Shown here: piece by piece, positions 18,801-27,555 of the stretch | How positions within the stretch are numbered: the first letter of the stretch is position 1 | Layout: every line of letters begins with the position of its first letter | NCBI RefSeq assembly: GCF_008923725.1 | Contig: NZ_WBPF01000013.1 | Coordinates: forward strand, 806,001-870,000 | DNA length: 64,000 nucleotides | Reading direction: 5' to 3' | From: Bacillus sp. CH140a_4T | GTDB taxonomy: Bacteria; Bacillota; Bacilli; Bacillales; Bacillaceae_G | Made by a program: the position numbers and the translations under genes | The notes under the pieces: generated by a model | Told to the model about the DNA's origin: nothing | Seen by the model: only the letters and a program-made list of their open reading frames with translations | Databases searched by the model: none

Positions 18801-18981
18801 TTTCAGAGTATTCATTCATCATGGATACTTCATCCGATGTATCTTTAAGTACTTTAAAACCAATTGAATATTCACCATCGGCTAATTTAGTAGCTGCTTG
18901 AATTGCAAGAGGTTGTAATGTTGAGACGAATGTAAATACCATTAAAAACATAGCAACAATAATTTTCACATACCTGTTCAA
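15823..18981 (-). CDS. isdX2: Secreted/wall-associated haemophore IsdX2 with six NEAT domains
   Basis: The 1052-residue protein has a signal peptide (cut near Ala29) and NEAT domains at about 33-154, 197-318, 334-456, 483-606, 671-794 and 841-964. A Lys/Asp-rich tail and a C-terminal hydrophobic segment with basic end follow. NEAT1, 4, 5 and 6 keep the haem YxxxY pair (for example Tyr136/Tyr140). NEAT2 and NEAT3 have Tyr-x3-His instead and are about 95% identical to each other. B. anthracis IsdX2 is described with five NEAT domains, of which NEAT2 does not bind haem, so the extra one here is a duplicated NEAT2. QGGN repeats link NEAT4-5 and 5-6. The tail NSKTA before the membrane segment resembles, but is not, a standard sortase motif. 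Confidence 0.92.
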   Translation of the reverse strand: MNRYVKIIVAMFLMVFTFVSTLQPLAIQAATKLADGEYSIGFKVLKDTSDEVSMMNEYSESPGVLKVKDGKNKVSFTLKNSSWITKFETEKAGQLVETNVISEDKVKDTRVVEFDVEDVEKVLKAKVKVDIDFLNYHHEYDVRIVFDQNSITPIHVEKPDEKEDPANKPDPNEKPDPSQKPDQKPDPDQQPNSNIINDGNYSIPFKVLKNKTDEESRMKDKLISPAVLKVENGKKKATVTLTDNASIKNFQTEKDGSFVDAKVVSEDKEKNTRVVEFEVDSLSNKLNTKVFIEVASQNYKQTHELQLQFNQDKLEPIKNEEKQPEVEKPNVETIKDGEYSIPFKVLKDKTDEESRMKDKIISPAVLKVENGKKKATVTLTDNASIKNFQTEKDGSFVDAKVVSENKEKNTRVVEFEVDSLSKKLNTKVFIEVASQNYKQTHELQLQFNEDKLEPIKNEEKQPDGDKKPEVEKPDENKNPDADTIKDGEYSINFKALKDQTEEISMMNTYTKSPGVLKVKDGKKYVSFTLTNSSWITKFEFEKNGSFIDASVLSEDKKADTRVVEVEVDDLSKKLNAKVKVDIDSMNYHHFYDIQFAFDKGSIKPLDNQGGNNNQGGNDNQGGNNNQGGNDNQGGNNNQGGNNNQGGNDNQGGNNNQGGNDNQGNNTTIDPKALKDGEYSIGFKVLKDKTEEISMMNTYTKSPAVLKVKDGKKYVSFTLTNSTWITKFEFEKNGSFVNAKVLSENKEQNTKVVELEVEDLSKKLNAKVKVDIDTMNYHHFYDVQFVFDQDSIKALGNQGGNDNQGGNDNQGGNDNQGGSDNQGGNDNQGGNNKPKVIVDPKNLVDGQYDIPFKVLKDKTNELSKMHDYTVHPAKLIVKDGKKYIEMTLKNSAWITKFQTENNSLFADAKVVSEDKNANTRVVQFEVSDLFAKLNAKVKVDINEMNYHHFYDVQIQFDTNNIGALGTIKEDPKKDPKNDPNNPVITPKVDNVKKVDNPDFNRNADDKKKKEGQKNDPKKEKNSKTADTAQLGLYMVLLLGSLALLVRKYRAGRL
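16486..16593 (-). repeat. QGGN linker repeats between NEAT5 and NEAT6
   Basis: Tandem 18-bp units encode Asn-Gln-Gly-Gly-Asn-Asp (residues about 797-832). They are low-complexity flexible linker, and copy number is likely variable between strains. Confidence 0.85.
16987..17160 (-). repeat. QGGN linker repeats between NEAT4 and NEAT5
   Basis: About ten 18-bp units encode NQGGN(N/D), residues about 608-665. They are the same unit as in the downstream linker, so recombination between the two tracts could delete or duplicate NEAT5. Confidence 0.85.
17596..18390 (-). repeat. Tandem duplication of the NEAT2 module in isdX2
   Basis: Two copies of about 387 bp (17596-17982 and 18004-18390, offset 408 bp) encode NEAT domains differing at about six residues over 127. 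The duplicated unit includes the PIKNEEKQP linker, which marks an in-frame tandem duplication. Confidence 0.85.
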
Positions 18982-19013
18982 TGGAACGACTCTCCCTTTT
19001 CGAAATTTTTTAA

Positions 19014-19472
19014 TTATTTAATACTGTTCCCATCAAATACAAAACGAATATCATATGAAGCATTATAATTAATAATTGGGATATTAATTTTCACCTTGCC
19101 ATTTAGTTTTTTTGACAAGTCAGCAACTTCAAATTCTACTACTCTAGTATTCTCTTTTGTATTTTCACTTAACACAGTAGCTTCTACGAATTGACCATTT
19201 TTTTCTACTTGTAAACTTTTAATAGAAGTACTATCTTTCACCTTGAATGAAACATATTGTTTTCCATCTTTAACTGTTAATGTTGCCGGACTTTCAAAAT
19301 AACTATTCATTCTAGATGATTCATCTTTATCGCCTTTCCATACAGTAAAAGCAATATTATATTTTCCATCAGCCAATTTTGTAGCAGCCTTTGTATCTTG
19401 TAAACCTAGTGTTGCTATAAACGTAAATAAAACAGCAAATACGGCAATAATCATTTTAAATTGTTTAAACAT
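19014..19472 (-). CDS. isdX1: Secreted haemophore IsdX1 (single NEAT domain)
   Basis: The start is ATG 19472 with AAGGGTGAT upstream, giving 152 residues; an in-frame TTG at 19490 would put the ribosome site inside the gene. A signal peptide is cut near residue 30. The single NEAT domain has Ser53-Arg54-Met55 in the lip helix and Tyr136/Tyr140, the residues known in B. anthracis IsdX1 for taking haem from haemoglobin. No anchor is present, so it is secreted. It lies 27 bp after isdC. Confidence 0.93.
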   Translation of the reverse strand: MFKQFKMIIAVFAVLFTFIATLGLQDTKAATKLADGKYNIAFTVWKGDKDESSRMNSYFESPATLTVKDGKQYVSFKVKDSTSIKSLQVEKNGQFVEATVLSENTKENTRVVEFEVADLSKKLNGKVKINIPIINYNASYDIRFVFDGNSIK

Positions 19473-19499
19473 ATATTCATCACCCTTCAAAAGATTTAT

Positions 19500-20213
19500 T
19501 TATTTACTTAACTTCACTTTACGAATTAAGAAAACACCTGAAATTAGAATTAGCACTGCAAACAATCCAATACGTGCTTCATCGCCTGTTTTGGGGTTAT
19601 CTGTTTTTTCAGCTTTTCCATTTTCATTTTTTGTTTCTTTGTTCGCTTCTTTAGTTGTTTCCTTACTCTCTACTTTTGTTTTCTCTTCTTTTACTTGTGT
19701 ATCTGTTTTCACTTGATCATTATTTTTTGTTGTAGCAGCTACACCGTTATCGCCACCTACCGCTTTTACATTTGCATCAAACGCAAAGCGAATTGTGTAA
19801 TGATGGTCATAATTCACATCTGGTACAACAACATGAATTTTTGCAGCTGCTGGTTTAGATAAATCATCTATTTTAAACTCTACAGTTCTTTTATCTGCTG
19901 ATTCATCTTTACTAACAACTTTAGCGTCAACAAAATCCCCGTTCTCAGGTGCTTTAAATTCTGTAATCCAAGCACTATGATTCATCGGAATTTGTACTCT
20001 CATTTCGCCATTTTTCACAACTAGCTTAGCTGGTTTCTCAAAATAATCATTTGCCATAGATGCTGAGGCATTTTCCGCTTTTTGAATGACATAGTTAATA
20101 TCATACGTACCGTCAGCTAGTTGAGCTGAAACTTTCCCATATGGCATGACAAGAAAAGCTAGCATACATACGAACGTTATAATAAAAGCGGGTAATACAG
20201 AAATCTTTCTCAT
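19500..20213 (-). CDS. isdC: Wall-anchored haem relay protein IsdC
   Basis: The 237-residue protein has a signal peptide (cut after Ala30) and one NEAT domain (about 31-155) with Tyr135 and Tyr139 for haem. A Lys/Glu/Thr spacer is followed by the sortase B signal NPKTG at 206-210, a hydrophobic stretch and a basic tail. It accepts haem from IsdX1/IsdX2 and hands it to IsdE. It is the first gene of the operon, with GGAGGAAG before the ATG, and is controlled by the Fur boxes upstream. Confidence 0.94.
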   Translation of the reverse strand: MRKISVLPAFIITFVCMLAFLVMPYGKVSAQLADGTYDINYVIQKAENASASMANDYFEKPAKLVVKNGEMRVQIPMNHSAWITEFKAPENGDFVDAKVVSKDESADKRTVEFKIDDLSKPAAAKIHVVVPDVNYDHHYTIRFAFDANVKAVGGDNGVAATTKNNDQVKTDTQVKEEKTKVESKETTKEANKETKNENGKAEKTDNPKTGDEARIGLFAVLILISGVFLIRKVKLSK

Positions 20214-20261
20214 TTGGCTTACTTCCTCCTTGTTTATCCTTTATCCATGCTTTTTTGAAAA

Positions 20262-20276
20262 TGATAATTATTCTCA
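20262..20276 (-). promoter_or_regulatory. Fur box 1 upstream of isdC
   Basis: TGAGAATAATTATCA on the transcript strand matches the 7-1-7 Fur consensus at 14 of 15 positions, about 50 bp before the isdC start. Confidence 0.8.
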
Positions 20277-20346
20277 ATTTATGAGAAAAAAATAATAATC
20301 CTCTATCATTATTTAATTGTAATTTTTTTATGTAATGTAGATATTA

Positions 20347-20463
20347 TTGATTATCATTCTCAATAAATGTTAAAAATAATATCCCTCCTTATTCCTTATA
20401 AAGAGCGATTCACATTTTAACATAAGTTCCTATTTATTCTGTTGATTATCATTCTCAATAAAT
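20347..20463 (-). promoter_or_regulatory. Pair of identical Fur boxes upstream of isdC
   Basis: A 22-bp sequence containing TGATTATCATTCTCA occurs identically at 20347-20368 and 20442-20463, 95 bp apart (nine helical turns). Each core matches the Fur consensus at 13 of 15. With box 1 this makes three operators over 200 bp, allowing looping or graded repression. The rest of 20214-20677 is AT-rich with no gene. Confidence 0.75.
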
Positions 20464-20674
20464 CTCAAAAAAAATAACGCTTACCATTCTCCTACTCTAT
20501 CACCTCTATCTACAAAATGATATCGTTATAGAAAACCTTATACCTTTCACTCCTCACTTTCCTTCCAATATTTCCACAACTAAGTCAATCTTAGCCTAAT
20601 GCTAATTTTTTTGTCAACTATATTACGTATAAAATTTTTAATATCTAAATTTCCCTATATGCAATTTTTTCTAC

Positions 20675-20709
20675 AAAAAAAGAGGCTTTCTTTCATAGAA
20701 AGCCTCTTT
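20675..20709 (-). terminator. Terminator of brnQ
   Basis: A 12-bp stem with a short loop (20678-20709) is followed on the minus strand by a run of T, just after the brnQ stop at 20713. Confidence 0.88.
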
Positions 20710-20712
20710 TCT

Positions 20713-22038
20713 CTATTTTTCTACAGCAACTTCTTGCTTTTGGAACAAAGAAATGACATATCCAATTACAATACCTACTAGAGCAGGAACTAACCAACCA
20801 ATCCCCACACTATATAATGGGATTTTATTTAAAATAGGTGCTAATGCGGCAATTTGAAGATTCGCATTGTGCAATCCATCAAAGAAGCTAATCATGAATG
20901 CTCCTACAATACCACCCACATACATTACTAAAGGAAGACGAATATAGTTTTCTACAAGGGATAATACAATCAGTACGATACCAATTGGGTAAATTGCAAT
21001 TAAAATCGGTAATGCTAATGCGTTTAACTGAGTTAACCCAAGGTTTGCTACCATAAATGCTAATACACAGAAGATGAAAACAACCTTTTGATAAGAAAGC
21101 TTTGGTAATAAGGAAGAAAAATATTCCCCACAAGCTGCAACAATACCTACAGAAGTTGTTAAACATGCCGCTGTAATTGCGATCCCTAATAATAAAGTTC
21201 CGTAACTACCAAATAAATGATTTACAACATTTGTTAAAATAATTCCTCCGTTTGCTCCCATTCCAAGAGACACACTAGAAGCTCCCAGATAAGCAAGTGC
21301 TAAATAAACAAGTAGTAAACCGAGCGCTGCAATAAATCCTGCAAAGATTGTTACTTTTGCAATGCTGTTCTTATTTGTAACTCCTTTTGCTTTTAAAGCA
21401 TTAATAACAACATTTCCGAAAACAAGTGCTGCAAGTCCATCTAAAGTTAAATATCCATCAATAAAACCTTTAAAGAGCGGAGCGTTATACGCTTCTGTCG
21501 GTGCACCAAATTCTCCAATTGGTGTAATAATTGCTTTACCTACGATAATCGCTATAACAGCTAACAAAATCGGAGTTAATACTTTACCGATGCGGCCCAC
21601 TAATTTCGATGGGTTTAAAGCTAAATAGAAAGTTACTGCAAAGAAAATGAATGTAAAGATAACAAGTGGATAAGATTGACCAGCTATCTCACTTGGTAAA
21701 AATGGTGCAACACTCATTTCATAAGCAACTGTTCCTGTACGCGGAACACTTACGAATACGCCTAAACATAAATAAATTGCAGTGATAAAAACAAGTGCGA
21801 ATACAGGGTGTACACGTCCCGCTAGCTCATTAATATCTCCTTTTAGAGCTATAACAATTACCCCTAATAAAGGTAATCCAACACCTGTTACGATAAAGCC
21901 AAATAACGCGATCCATACGTCTGTTCCAGCACCTTGCCCTAAAGCCGGCGGGAAAATCATATTACCCGCACCGAAAAATAGTGCAAACAACATTAAACTT
22001 ATTGCAAACATCTCAGAAAACTTTAAAGATGATTTCAT
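20713..22038 (-). CDS. brnQ: BrnQ/LivCS-family cation:amino-acid symporter
   Basis: The protein has 441 residues from ATG 22038, which has AGGAGG upstream; the frame stays open through the leader. About twelve helices and the family opening SLMLFALFFGAGNMIFPP are present. Family members import Leu, Ile and Val with Na+ or H+. The leader is a T-box whose specifier reads ACC (Thr) and closely resembles the thrS leader, so this paralogue may in fact carry threonine. A single-gene transcript is bounded by its own promoter and terminator. Confidence 0.88.
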   Translation of the reverse strand: MKSSLKFSEMFAISLMLFALFFGAGNMIFPPALGQGAGTDVWIALFGFIVTGVGLPLLGVIVIALKGDINELAGRVHPVFALVFITAIYLCLGVFVSVPRTGTVAYEMSVAPFLPSEIAGQSYPLVIFTFIFFAVTFYLALNPSKLVGRIGKVLTPILLAVIAIIVGKAIITPIGEFGAPTEAYNAPLFKGFIDGYLTLDGLAALVFGNVVINALKAKGVTNKNSIAKVTIFAGFIAALGLLLVYLALAYLGASSVSLGMGANGGIILTNVVNHLFGSYGTLLLGIAITAACLTTSVGIVAACGEYFSSLLPKLSYQKVVFIFCVLAFMVANLGLTQLNALALPILIAIYPIGIVLIVLSLVENYIRLPLVMYVGGIVGAFMISFFDGLHNANLQIAALAPILNKIPLYSVGIGWLVPALVGIVIGYVISLFQKQEVAVEK

Positions 22039-22134
22039 TTCTACTAACCTCCTACATATTTTTAGATTAACAAAATATTCTGAATTGAATACCGTCACAT
22101 ATCCTCTTTCAAGCATACTTCCCCGTAAAAGAAC

Positions 22135-22432
22135 GCAAAAAACACCCGTCCCTAACAAAGGGACGAGTGTTGAAATCGTGGTTCCACCCTTATTCTAATA
22201 AAATGAATTTATAACAAAATAAGCTCATTTTATAGCTCGTGTAAATTGATAACGGTTTTATCCGCCAAGAATTACAATGCATCATGCAGTTCACTCTTGA
22301 AGTTTAGAGGTGGTAAGTTTGCCTTTCCGTATTAGGAAGCTCACAGCCTAAGGCTTCCCTCTCTGAGAATCGTCAAAAACAACTCATGTCCTCATCATTA
22401 CTTTTATAAAATATCTTGTCGAAACTTGTTGT
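22135..22432 (-). ncRNA. T-box leader of brnQ, specifier ACC (threonine)
   Basis: The conserved T-box AGGGTGGAACCACG lies at 22190-22177. A Rho-independent terminator (22141-22152 with 22160-22171, then T run) competes with it. In stem I, ACC (22314-22312) is followed by A and then CCTCT, which pairs with an upstream AGAGG, the same geometry as the pheS (TTC) and asnS (AAC) leaders here. Uncharged tRNA-Thr(GGU) is therefore the predicted effector. Confidence 0.88.
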
Positions 22433-22437
22433 TTTTT

Positions 22438-22466
22438 ATTATATGGGCTATTTTTTAAAAAATCAA
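22438..22466 (-). promoter_or_regulatory. Sigma-A promoter of brnQ
   Basis: On the minus strand TTGATT (22466-22461), 17 bp, TATAAT (22443-22438). It gives a leader of about 390 nt. Confidence 0.75.
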
Positions 22467-22484
22467 TAGTTTTATTTTTTCTGA

Positions 22485-22520
22485 CAAAAAAATATAGGGA
22501 GAAAATTTTCCCTCCCTATA
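22485..22520 (-). terminator. Terminator of rluF
   Basis: A 9-bp stem (22493-22501 with 22512-22520), overlapping the stop codon, is followed by seven T on the minus strand. Confidence 0.85.
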
Positions 22521-23205
22521 ACTGCCCTATTAATATTTCTAATTCCTCAGATGTAACGCTCCGCCATTTTCCCACTTCAAGATCGTCTAGCCCTATATTC
22601 ATAATACGAACTCGCTTTAACTTTGTTACAGTAAACCCGAAAGCACGGCTCATTCTGCGAATTTGTCTGTTCATTCCTTGCGTTAGAACGATGCGAAATG
22701 TAGAGTGATCCACTCTCGTCACTTTACATGGCTTCGTCATTCCATCTTTAATCTTTACACCGCTGGACATCTCATTAATAAACCAATCTGTAAACGGCTT
22801 ATCGACAGTAACAACATATTCTTTCTCGTGCTCATGATCACCATGTAAAATTTGATTCGCAATCCCGCCGTCATTCGTTAATAAAATAAGTCCTTCCGAC
22901 GCTTTATCTAATCGTCCAACAGGAAAGATACGCTCTGGATAATTAATATAATCAATAATATTATCTTCAATATGATCGGCTGCTGTACAAGTAATGCCAA
23001 CTGGTTTATGAAAGGCAATATACACCTTTTCCTTCTCTTCCTTTGCAATAACCTGCCCATCAATCGTTACAACATCACCATCGCTCACAAGTGCACCGTG
23101 CGTACACATTTCACCGTTAATACAGACGCGTCCTGCTTTAATAAGGCGGTCTGTTTCACGTCTTGAGCAGGATTTTGCTTCACTTATGTATTGGTTGATT
23201 TTCAT
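22516..23205 (-). CDS. rluF: RluF-type 23S rRNA pseudouridine synthase
   Basis: The 229-residue RsuA-family enzyme has an N-terminal S4 RNA-binding domain (1-60) and a catalytic domain with VGRLDKASEGL (catalytic Asp) and GMNRQIRRM. Long stretches resemble E. coli RluF more than RsuA or RluB (for example DHEKEYVVTVDKP and RIMN near the end). RluF isomerises U2604/U2605 of 23S rRNA; the exact target here is inferred. It is a single-gene unit with its own terminator. Confidence 0.85.
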   Translation of the reverse strand: MKINQYISEAKSCSRRETDRLIKAGRVCINGEMCTHGALVSDGDVVTIDGQVIAKEEKEKVYIAFHKPVGITCTAADHIEDNIIDYINYPERIFPVGRLDKASEGLILLTNDGGIANQILHGDHEHEKEYVVTVDKPFTDWFINEMSSGVKIKDGMTKPCKVTRVDHSTFRIVLTQGMNRQIRRMSRAFGFTVTKLKRVRIMNIGLDDLEVGKWRSVTSEELEILIGQL

Positions 23206-23228
23206 GTTTTATTCCTTTTCCTATATAT

Positions 23229-23274
23229 TAAAAGCGTCAATCTATGGCAATATCACTCTACCACGATTGACGCT
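23229..23274 (-). terminator. Terminator of small membrane protein gene
   Basis: A 10-bp GC-containing stem (23233-23242 with 23265-23274) with a long loop is followed by TTTTAATATA on the minus strand. Confidence 0.65.
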
Positions 23275-23277
23275 CTT

Positions 23278-23370
23278 TTACTTCGCAAAAACAACTAAAT
23301 AAATAACCCCAATCACCAAAAATATTCCACAACAAGCTAACAATACTTTTGCAAGTTTGTCCATAAACAT
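23278..23370 (-). CDS. Tiny single-helix membrane protein (30 aa)
   Basis: A 30-residue frame starts at ATG 23370 (AAAGGGG about ten bases before it; a second ATG is two codons on). One hydrophobic helix (about 7-27) follows a short MDK-type N-terminus. It lies between mutS2 and a terminator. Family not recognised with certainty; the ribosome site and dedicated terminator make it plausible. Confidence 0.5.
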   Translation of the reverse strand: MFMDKLAKVLLACCGIFLVIGVIYLVVFAK

Positions 23371-23399
23371 ATAATGGTTCCCCTTTGTTTCGTTGTTTG

Positions 23400-25760
23400 C
23401 TATTTTAATTCGACAACTGTTACGCCTAGGCCTCCCTCGCCCATGTCACCGTAACGGTAATTCTTCACACCGCGGTGCTTCTTCAAGTAATCTTGTACAC
23501 CTTGGCGAAGCGCTCCTGTTCCTTTACCGTGAATAATTGATACACGAGGATAGCTTGCAAGCTGTGCATCGTCTAAATATTTTTCAACGCGCATCATTGC
23601 ATCTTCATAACGTTCACCGCGAAGATCAAGCTCTAACGAAACGTGATAATCTCTACCCTTCACACTTGCAACTGCTTTTTTCTCAGTTTGCTTCGGTGTA
23701 TTAATGTATTCCATATTGGATTCTTTCACTTTCATCTTCAGAATACCAATTTGTACGCTCCACTCTGTATCACTTACCTTTTCAAGTAATTGACCTTTTT
23801 GACCGAACGTTAATACTTTTACTTCATCGCCTGCGCGTAATTGTTGTTTTGGCGCTGTGTTTTTCACGTTTACTTTTTGTTTCTTCACAAGCTCTGGCGC
23901 CGCACCTTCTAGACGGCTCTTCGCTTCAATAAGCTCATGGTCTTTCACGTTTACAAGCTGTGCTTTACGCAATTGACGAAGTTCTTGAATAATGCCTTCT
24001 GCTTCTTTCTTTGCAGCTTCGACTTTTTCTTCCCCTTCTTTTTGCGCTTTTAATAATTTTTCATCGCGCTCATCATTAAATTCAATAATTTGACGCTGTA
24101 ATTCGCGATGCAGTTTTTCAGATTGCTTGCGAAGTGCTTCTGCTTCGTTCCAGTCACGTTCTGCATTCTTTTGACTTTCTTCTAACTTCGCAATCATATT
24201 TTCAATTTTGTTTGTATCTGTACTAATGTGGCTACGAGCTTGATCAATCACGCGATCAGATAATCCAAGGCGTTTCGAAATTTCAAAAGCATTACTACGT
24301 CCTGGTACACCGATTAATAATTTATACGTTGGGCTTAACGTGTTCACGTCGAACTCAACGCTCGCATTAATAACTTGCTCACGGTTATATCCGTATGCTT
24401 TTAATTCTGGGTAATGCGTCGTAGCAACAACGCGAGCACCACGATTACATACTTCATCTAAGATTGAAATTGCTAATGCAGCCCCTTCTTGCGGATCTGT
24501 TCCAGCACCTAATTCATCGAATAAAACTAAGCTTTCAAAATCAGCTTTTTCTAAAATATCAACAATGTTCACCATATGTGAGGAGAACGTACTTAAACTT
24601 TGTTCAATCGATTGCTCATCACCGATATCGGCAAAGATATTTTTAAATACACAAATCTCTGACTCATCCATTACTGGAATGTGAAGGCCAGATTGCGCCA
24701 TTAATACACAAATACCAACTGTTTTCAGCGTAACTGTTTTACCACCTGTATTCGGTCCTGTAATAACAATTGTCGTGAAATCTTTACCTAACATAATGTT
24801 ATTTGGCACGATAATTTCTGGATCAATAAGCGGATGACGTGCTTGTCTTAAATCCATATAGCGCTCGTTATTTACGATTGGCTTCGTTGCTTTTATACGC
24901 TTCGCATAAAAAGCTTTCGCAAAGATAAAGTCAAGATTCGCAACTACTTCTACGTTAGATAAAACGATATCCGCTTCTACTGCCACTTCTTCTGTTAACA
25001 TGAATAAGATGCGTTCGATCTCTTGTTTTTCTTTCACTCGTGCTTCTTGAAGCGCGTTATTTAATTCTACAATGACTTGTGGTTCAATAAATAACGTTTG
25101 CCCAGAAGCTGATTGATCGTGAACAATACCGCCATATACGCCGCGGTATTCTTGTTTTACTGGGATTACGTAACGTTCGTTACGAATCGTTACAATCGCG
25201 TCAGACAGCATCTTTTGCGCGTTGGAAGAACGCGTCATGTTTTCTAACTTTTCTCGAATACGGCTTTCCGCAGTACGAATTTGAGTACGAATACCACGCA
25301 GTTTATCACTTGCGCTATCGACTACTTCACCGCCATCACCGATGCAATTTGTAATTTTCTTTTCTAAATCATATAAAGATACAATTTGAGCAACATGAGT
25401 TTCTAAAATTGGAAGCTCGACACCATTATCAACCATATCTTCAATGAAACGTTTCATATTGCGACTACCATACATCGTATTGGCAATATCAAGTAGTTCA
25501 TTCGGGCTTAACATACTTCCAATCTTTGCACGCTTTACATTTGAGCGAATATCCGTAATACCACCTAATGGTGCATTACCTTTCAAACGAATGACTTTTG
25601 CTGCTTCATCCGTTGTATCTTGCATTTCTACAATTTCTTCAAAATCAGTGCTCGGCACTAAATGCTTCACTTTGTCACGGCCAAGTGAAGAGGCTGTATG
25701 TTCAAGTAATTGTTCTTTTACTTTATTGTATTCTAATACACGCAACGTTCTTTCTAACAT
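23400..25760 (-). CDS. mutS2: MutS2 ATPase/endonuclease
   Basis: The 786-residue protein contains a MutS-type clamp/lever region and an ABC ATPase with Walker [10 protein letters not shown] (about 334-342) and Walker [15 protein letters not shown] coiled coil (about 515-620), a KOW-like linker and a C-terminal Smr domain with [11 protein letters not shown] and HGKGTGALR follow. It lacks the mismatch-recognition domain of MutS. In B. subtilis MutS2 acts on collided ribosomes, and in other species it restrains recombination. AAGGGGG precedes the ATG, 19 bp from polX. Confidence 0.94.
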   Translation of the reverse strand: MLERTLRVLEYNKVKEQLLEHTASSLGRDKVKHLVPSTDFEEIVEMQDTTDEAAKVIRLKGNAPLGGITDIRSNVKRAKIGSMLSPNELLDIANTMYGSRNMKRFIEDMVDNGVELPILETHVAQIVSLYDLEKKITNCIGDGGEVVDSASDKLRGIRTQIRTAESRIREKLENMTRSSNAQKMLSDAIVTIRNERYVIPVKQEYRGVYGGIVHDQSASGQTLFIEPQVIVELNNALQEARVKEKQEIERILFMLTEEVAVEADIVLSNVEVVANLDFIFAKAFYAKRIKATKPIVNNERYMDLRQARHPLIDPEIIVPNNIMLGKDFTTIVITGPNTGGKTVTLKTVGICVLMAQSGLHIPVMDESEICVFKNIFADIGDEQSIEQSLSTFSSHMVNIVDILEKADFESLVLFDELGAGTDPQEGAALAISILDEVCNRGARVVATTHYPELKAYGYNREQVINASVEFDVNTLSPTYKLLIGVPGRSNAFEISKRLGLSDRVIDQARSHISTDTNKIENMIAKLEESQKNAERDWNEAEALRKQSEKLHRELQRQIIEFNDERDEKLLKAQKEGEEKVEAAKKEAEGIIQELRQLRKAQLVNVKDHELIEAKSRLEGAAPELVKKQKVNVKNTAPKQQLRAGDEVKVLTFGQKGQLLEKVSDTEWSVQIGILKMKVKESNMEYINTPKQTEKKAVASVKGRDYHVSLELDLRGERYEDAMMRVEKYLDDAQLASYPRVSIIHGKGTGALRQGVQDYLKKHRGVKNYRYGDMGEGGLGVTVVELK

Positions 25761-25779
25761 GTTGCAGGTCCCCCTTGTG

Positions 25780-27501
25780 TTACTTATTACGTTTAATATA
25801 GTCTAATAAACGTTCAATATCCCACGTGTTAATCACGTTATCTTTTTGAATCCAACCTTTACGTGCTGCCGCTACACCTGTTTCCATATCTTCTAACATT
25901 TCAAGCGTATGAGCATCCGTATTAATCGCTACTTTTACACCAGCATCTTGTGCTTGTTTTAATAATTTCGCGCTTAAATCTAGACGGTTTGGATTCGCAT
26001 TTAATTCTAAAACTGTATTTGTTTCTTTTGCGAGCTGGATTAATAAATCTGTATCCACATCATAGCCCTCACGGCGTCCAAGAAGACGTCCTGTCGGATG
26101 CGCAATCATTGTGACATGTTTATTCTCAAGCGCAGCACGAAGACGTTTCATAATCGTTTCACGGTCTTGTGAGAAGCTAGAGTGAATTGCTCCAATGACA
26201 TAATCTAATTCTGCTAACACTTCATCATCAAAATCAAGTGTTGCATCCGGTAAAATGTCCATTTCAATTCCGCGTAAAATTGTAATGTCTGGATACTTTT
26301 CGTTCATACGTTCAATTTCTTTCGCTTGTTCACGAAGGCGCTCTTTCGTTAAACCGTTCGCTACTTTTAAGTATTGTGAATGGTCGGTAATTGCCATAAA
26401 TTTATAACCACGAGCACGACATGCTTGAACCATTTCCTCAATTGAAAAGGCACCGTCACTCCACGTTGTATGCATATGTAAATCACCTTGTATATCAGAG
26501 AACTGAATTAAGTTTGGATACTCTTTAATTAATTCAATTTCTTTTCCATCTTCACGCACTTCTGGCGGGATAAATGGAAGACCGAAATGAGCAAAGAATT
26601 CCTCTTCTGTTTCAAATGTCTTCACTTCGCCTGTTTCTAAGTTTTCTACACCGTACTCACTAATTTTCTCGCCTCTATCTTTTGCGATTTGGCGCATTTT
26701 TACGTTATGGTCTTTTGATCCTGTGAAATGGTGAAGAGTTGTAATAAATTCTTCTGGTTTTACTAAACGGAAATCGATTGAAATATCATATTCATATTGA
26801 AGACGAACAGAAACTTTCGTATCTCCACTTGCGATTACTTCAATCATATTATCAAATTGCAGTAAATGCTCACGCACTGCCGCTGGTTCTGTCGTTGCAA
26901 TGATAAAGTCTAAATCTTTCACCGTTTCACGAACGCGGCGCAAACTACCAGCGCGAGAGAAACGAATTACTTCAGCAATATTCGACAATTTCTCCTCTAT
27001 TTCCACGGCAATAGGCAATACCATTGAGATTGGTAAACGCTCTGGACGAGATCCTACTTGATCAATTGCTTCTAATATTTTCTCTTCTGTCTTCTTACCG
27101 AAACCAGCTAAAGCTTGTACTTTATTTTCCTCACAAACCGCTTTTAGCGATTCCATATCAACAACACCAAGTTCTTTATATAACTTAGCTACTTTTTTAC
27201 CACCAAGACCTGGTAATTTTAATAACGGTAATAAGCTACTTGGCACTTCTTTTTCAAGCTCTTGTAATACTTCAGATGTTCCCGATTCTATATATTCTTG
27301 AATAACTGCTGCTGTTCCTTTTCCAATGCCCGGAATCTTCGTAAAATCTTCAATCTCAGAAAGACTACGATCATCACTTTCTAATGCTGCTGCCGCTTTA
27401 CGAAATGCAGATATTTTAAATGGATTCGCGCCCTTTAGTTCCATAAACAGGCCGATTGTCTCTAATAATTTAATAACTTGTTTTTTATTTACCTTCATCA
27501 T
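25780..27501 (-). CDS. polX: Family X DNA polymerase/3'-5' exonuclease PolX
   Basis: The 573-residue protein has helix-hairpin-helix motifs ([20 protein letters not shown]), a polymerase X core with metal ligands Asp196 and Asp198, and a C-terminal PHP phosphoesterase domain beginning [12 protein letters not shown] that supplies exonuclease and AP-endonuclease activity. It fills short gaps in base excision repair. Two ATGs are adjacent and the first is used. A terminator separates it from cvpA. Confidence 0.93.
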   Translation of the reverse strand: MMKVNKKQVIKLLETIGLFMELKGANPFKISAFRKAAAALESDDRSLSEIEDFTKIPGIGKGTAAVIQEYIESGTSEVLQELEKEVPSSLLPLLKLPGLGGKKVAKLYKELGVVDMESLKAVCEENKVQALAGFGKKTEEKILEAIDQVGSRPERLPISMVLPIAVEIEEKLSNIAEVIRFSRAGSLRRVRETVKDLDFIIATTEPAAVREHLLQFDNMIEVIASGDTKVSVRLQYEYDISIDFRLVKPEEFITTLHHFTGSKDHNVKMRQIAKDRGEKISEYGVENLETGEVKTFETEEEFFAHFGLPFIPPEVREDGKEIELIKEYPNLIQFSDIQGDLHMHTTWSDGAFSIEEMVQACRARGYKFMAITDHSQYLKVANGLTKERLREQAKEIERMNEKYPDITILRGIEMDILPDATLDFDDEVLAELDYVIGAIHSSFSQDRETIMKRLRAALENKHVTMIAHPTGRLLGRREGYDVDTDLLIQLAKETNTVLELNANPNRLDLSAKLLKQAQDAGVKVAINTDAHTLEMLEDMETGVAAARKGWIQKDNVINTWDIERLLDYIKRNK

Positions 27502-27520
27502 TGCCCCGCCTTTCTTTCAT

Positions 27521-27555
27521 AGAAAAAAACTCCTCTTTCCGAAAAAAGAGAAGTT
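27521..27555 (-). terminator. Terminator of cvpA
   Basis: An 11-bp stem (27528-27538 with 27545-27555) overlaps the cvpA stop and is followed by seven T on the minus strand. Confidence 0.75.

Noticed and set aside
22039-22158. 40-residue N-terminal extension of BrnQ
   Set aside because: It runs back toward the T-box terminator, has no ribosome site, and AGGAGG marks ATG 22038.
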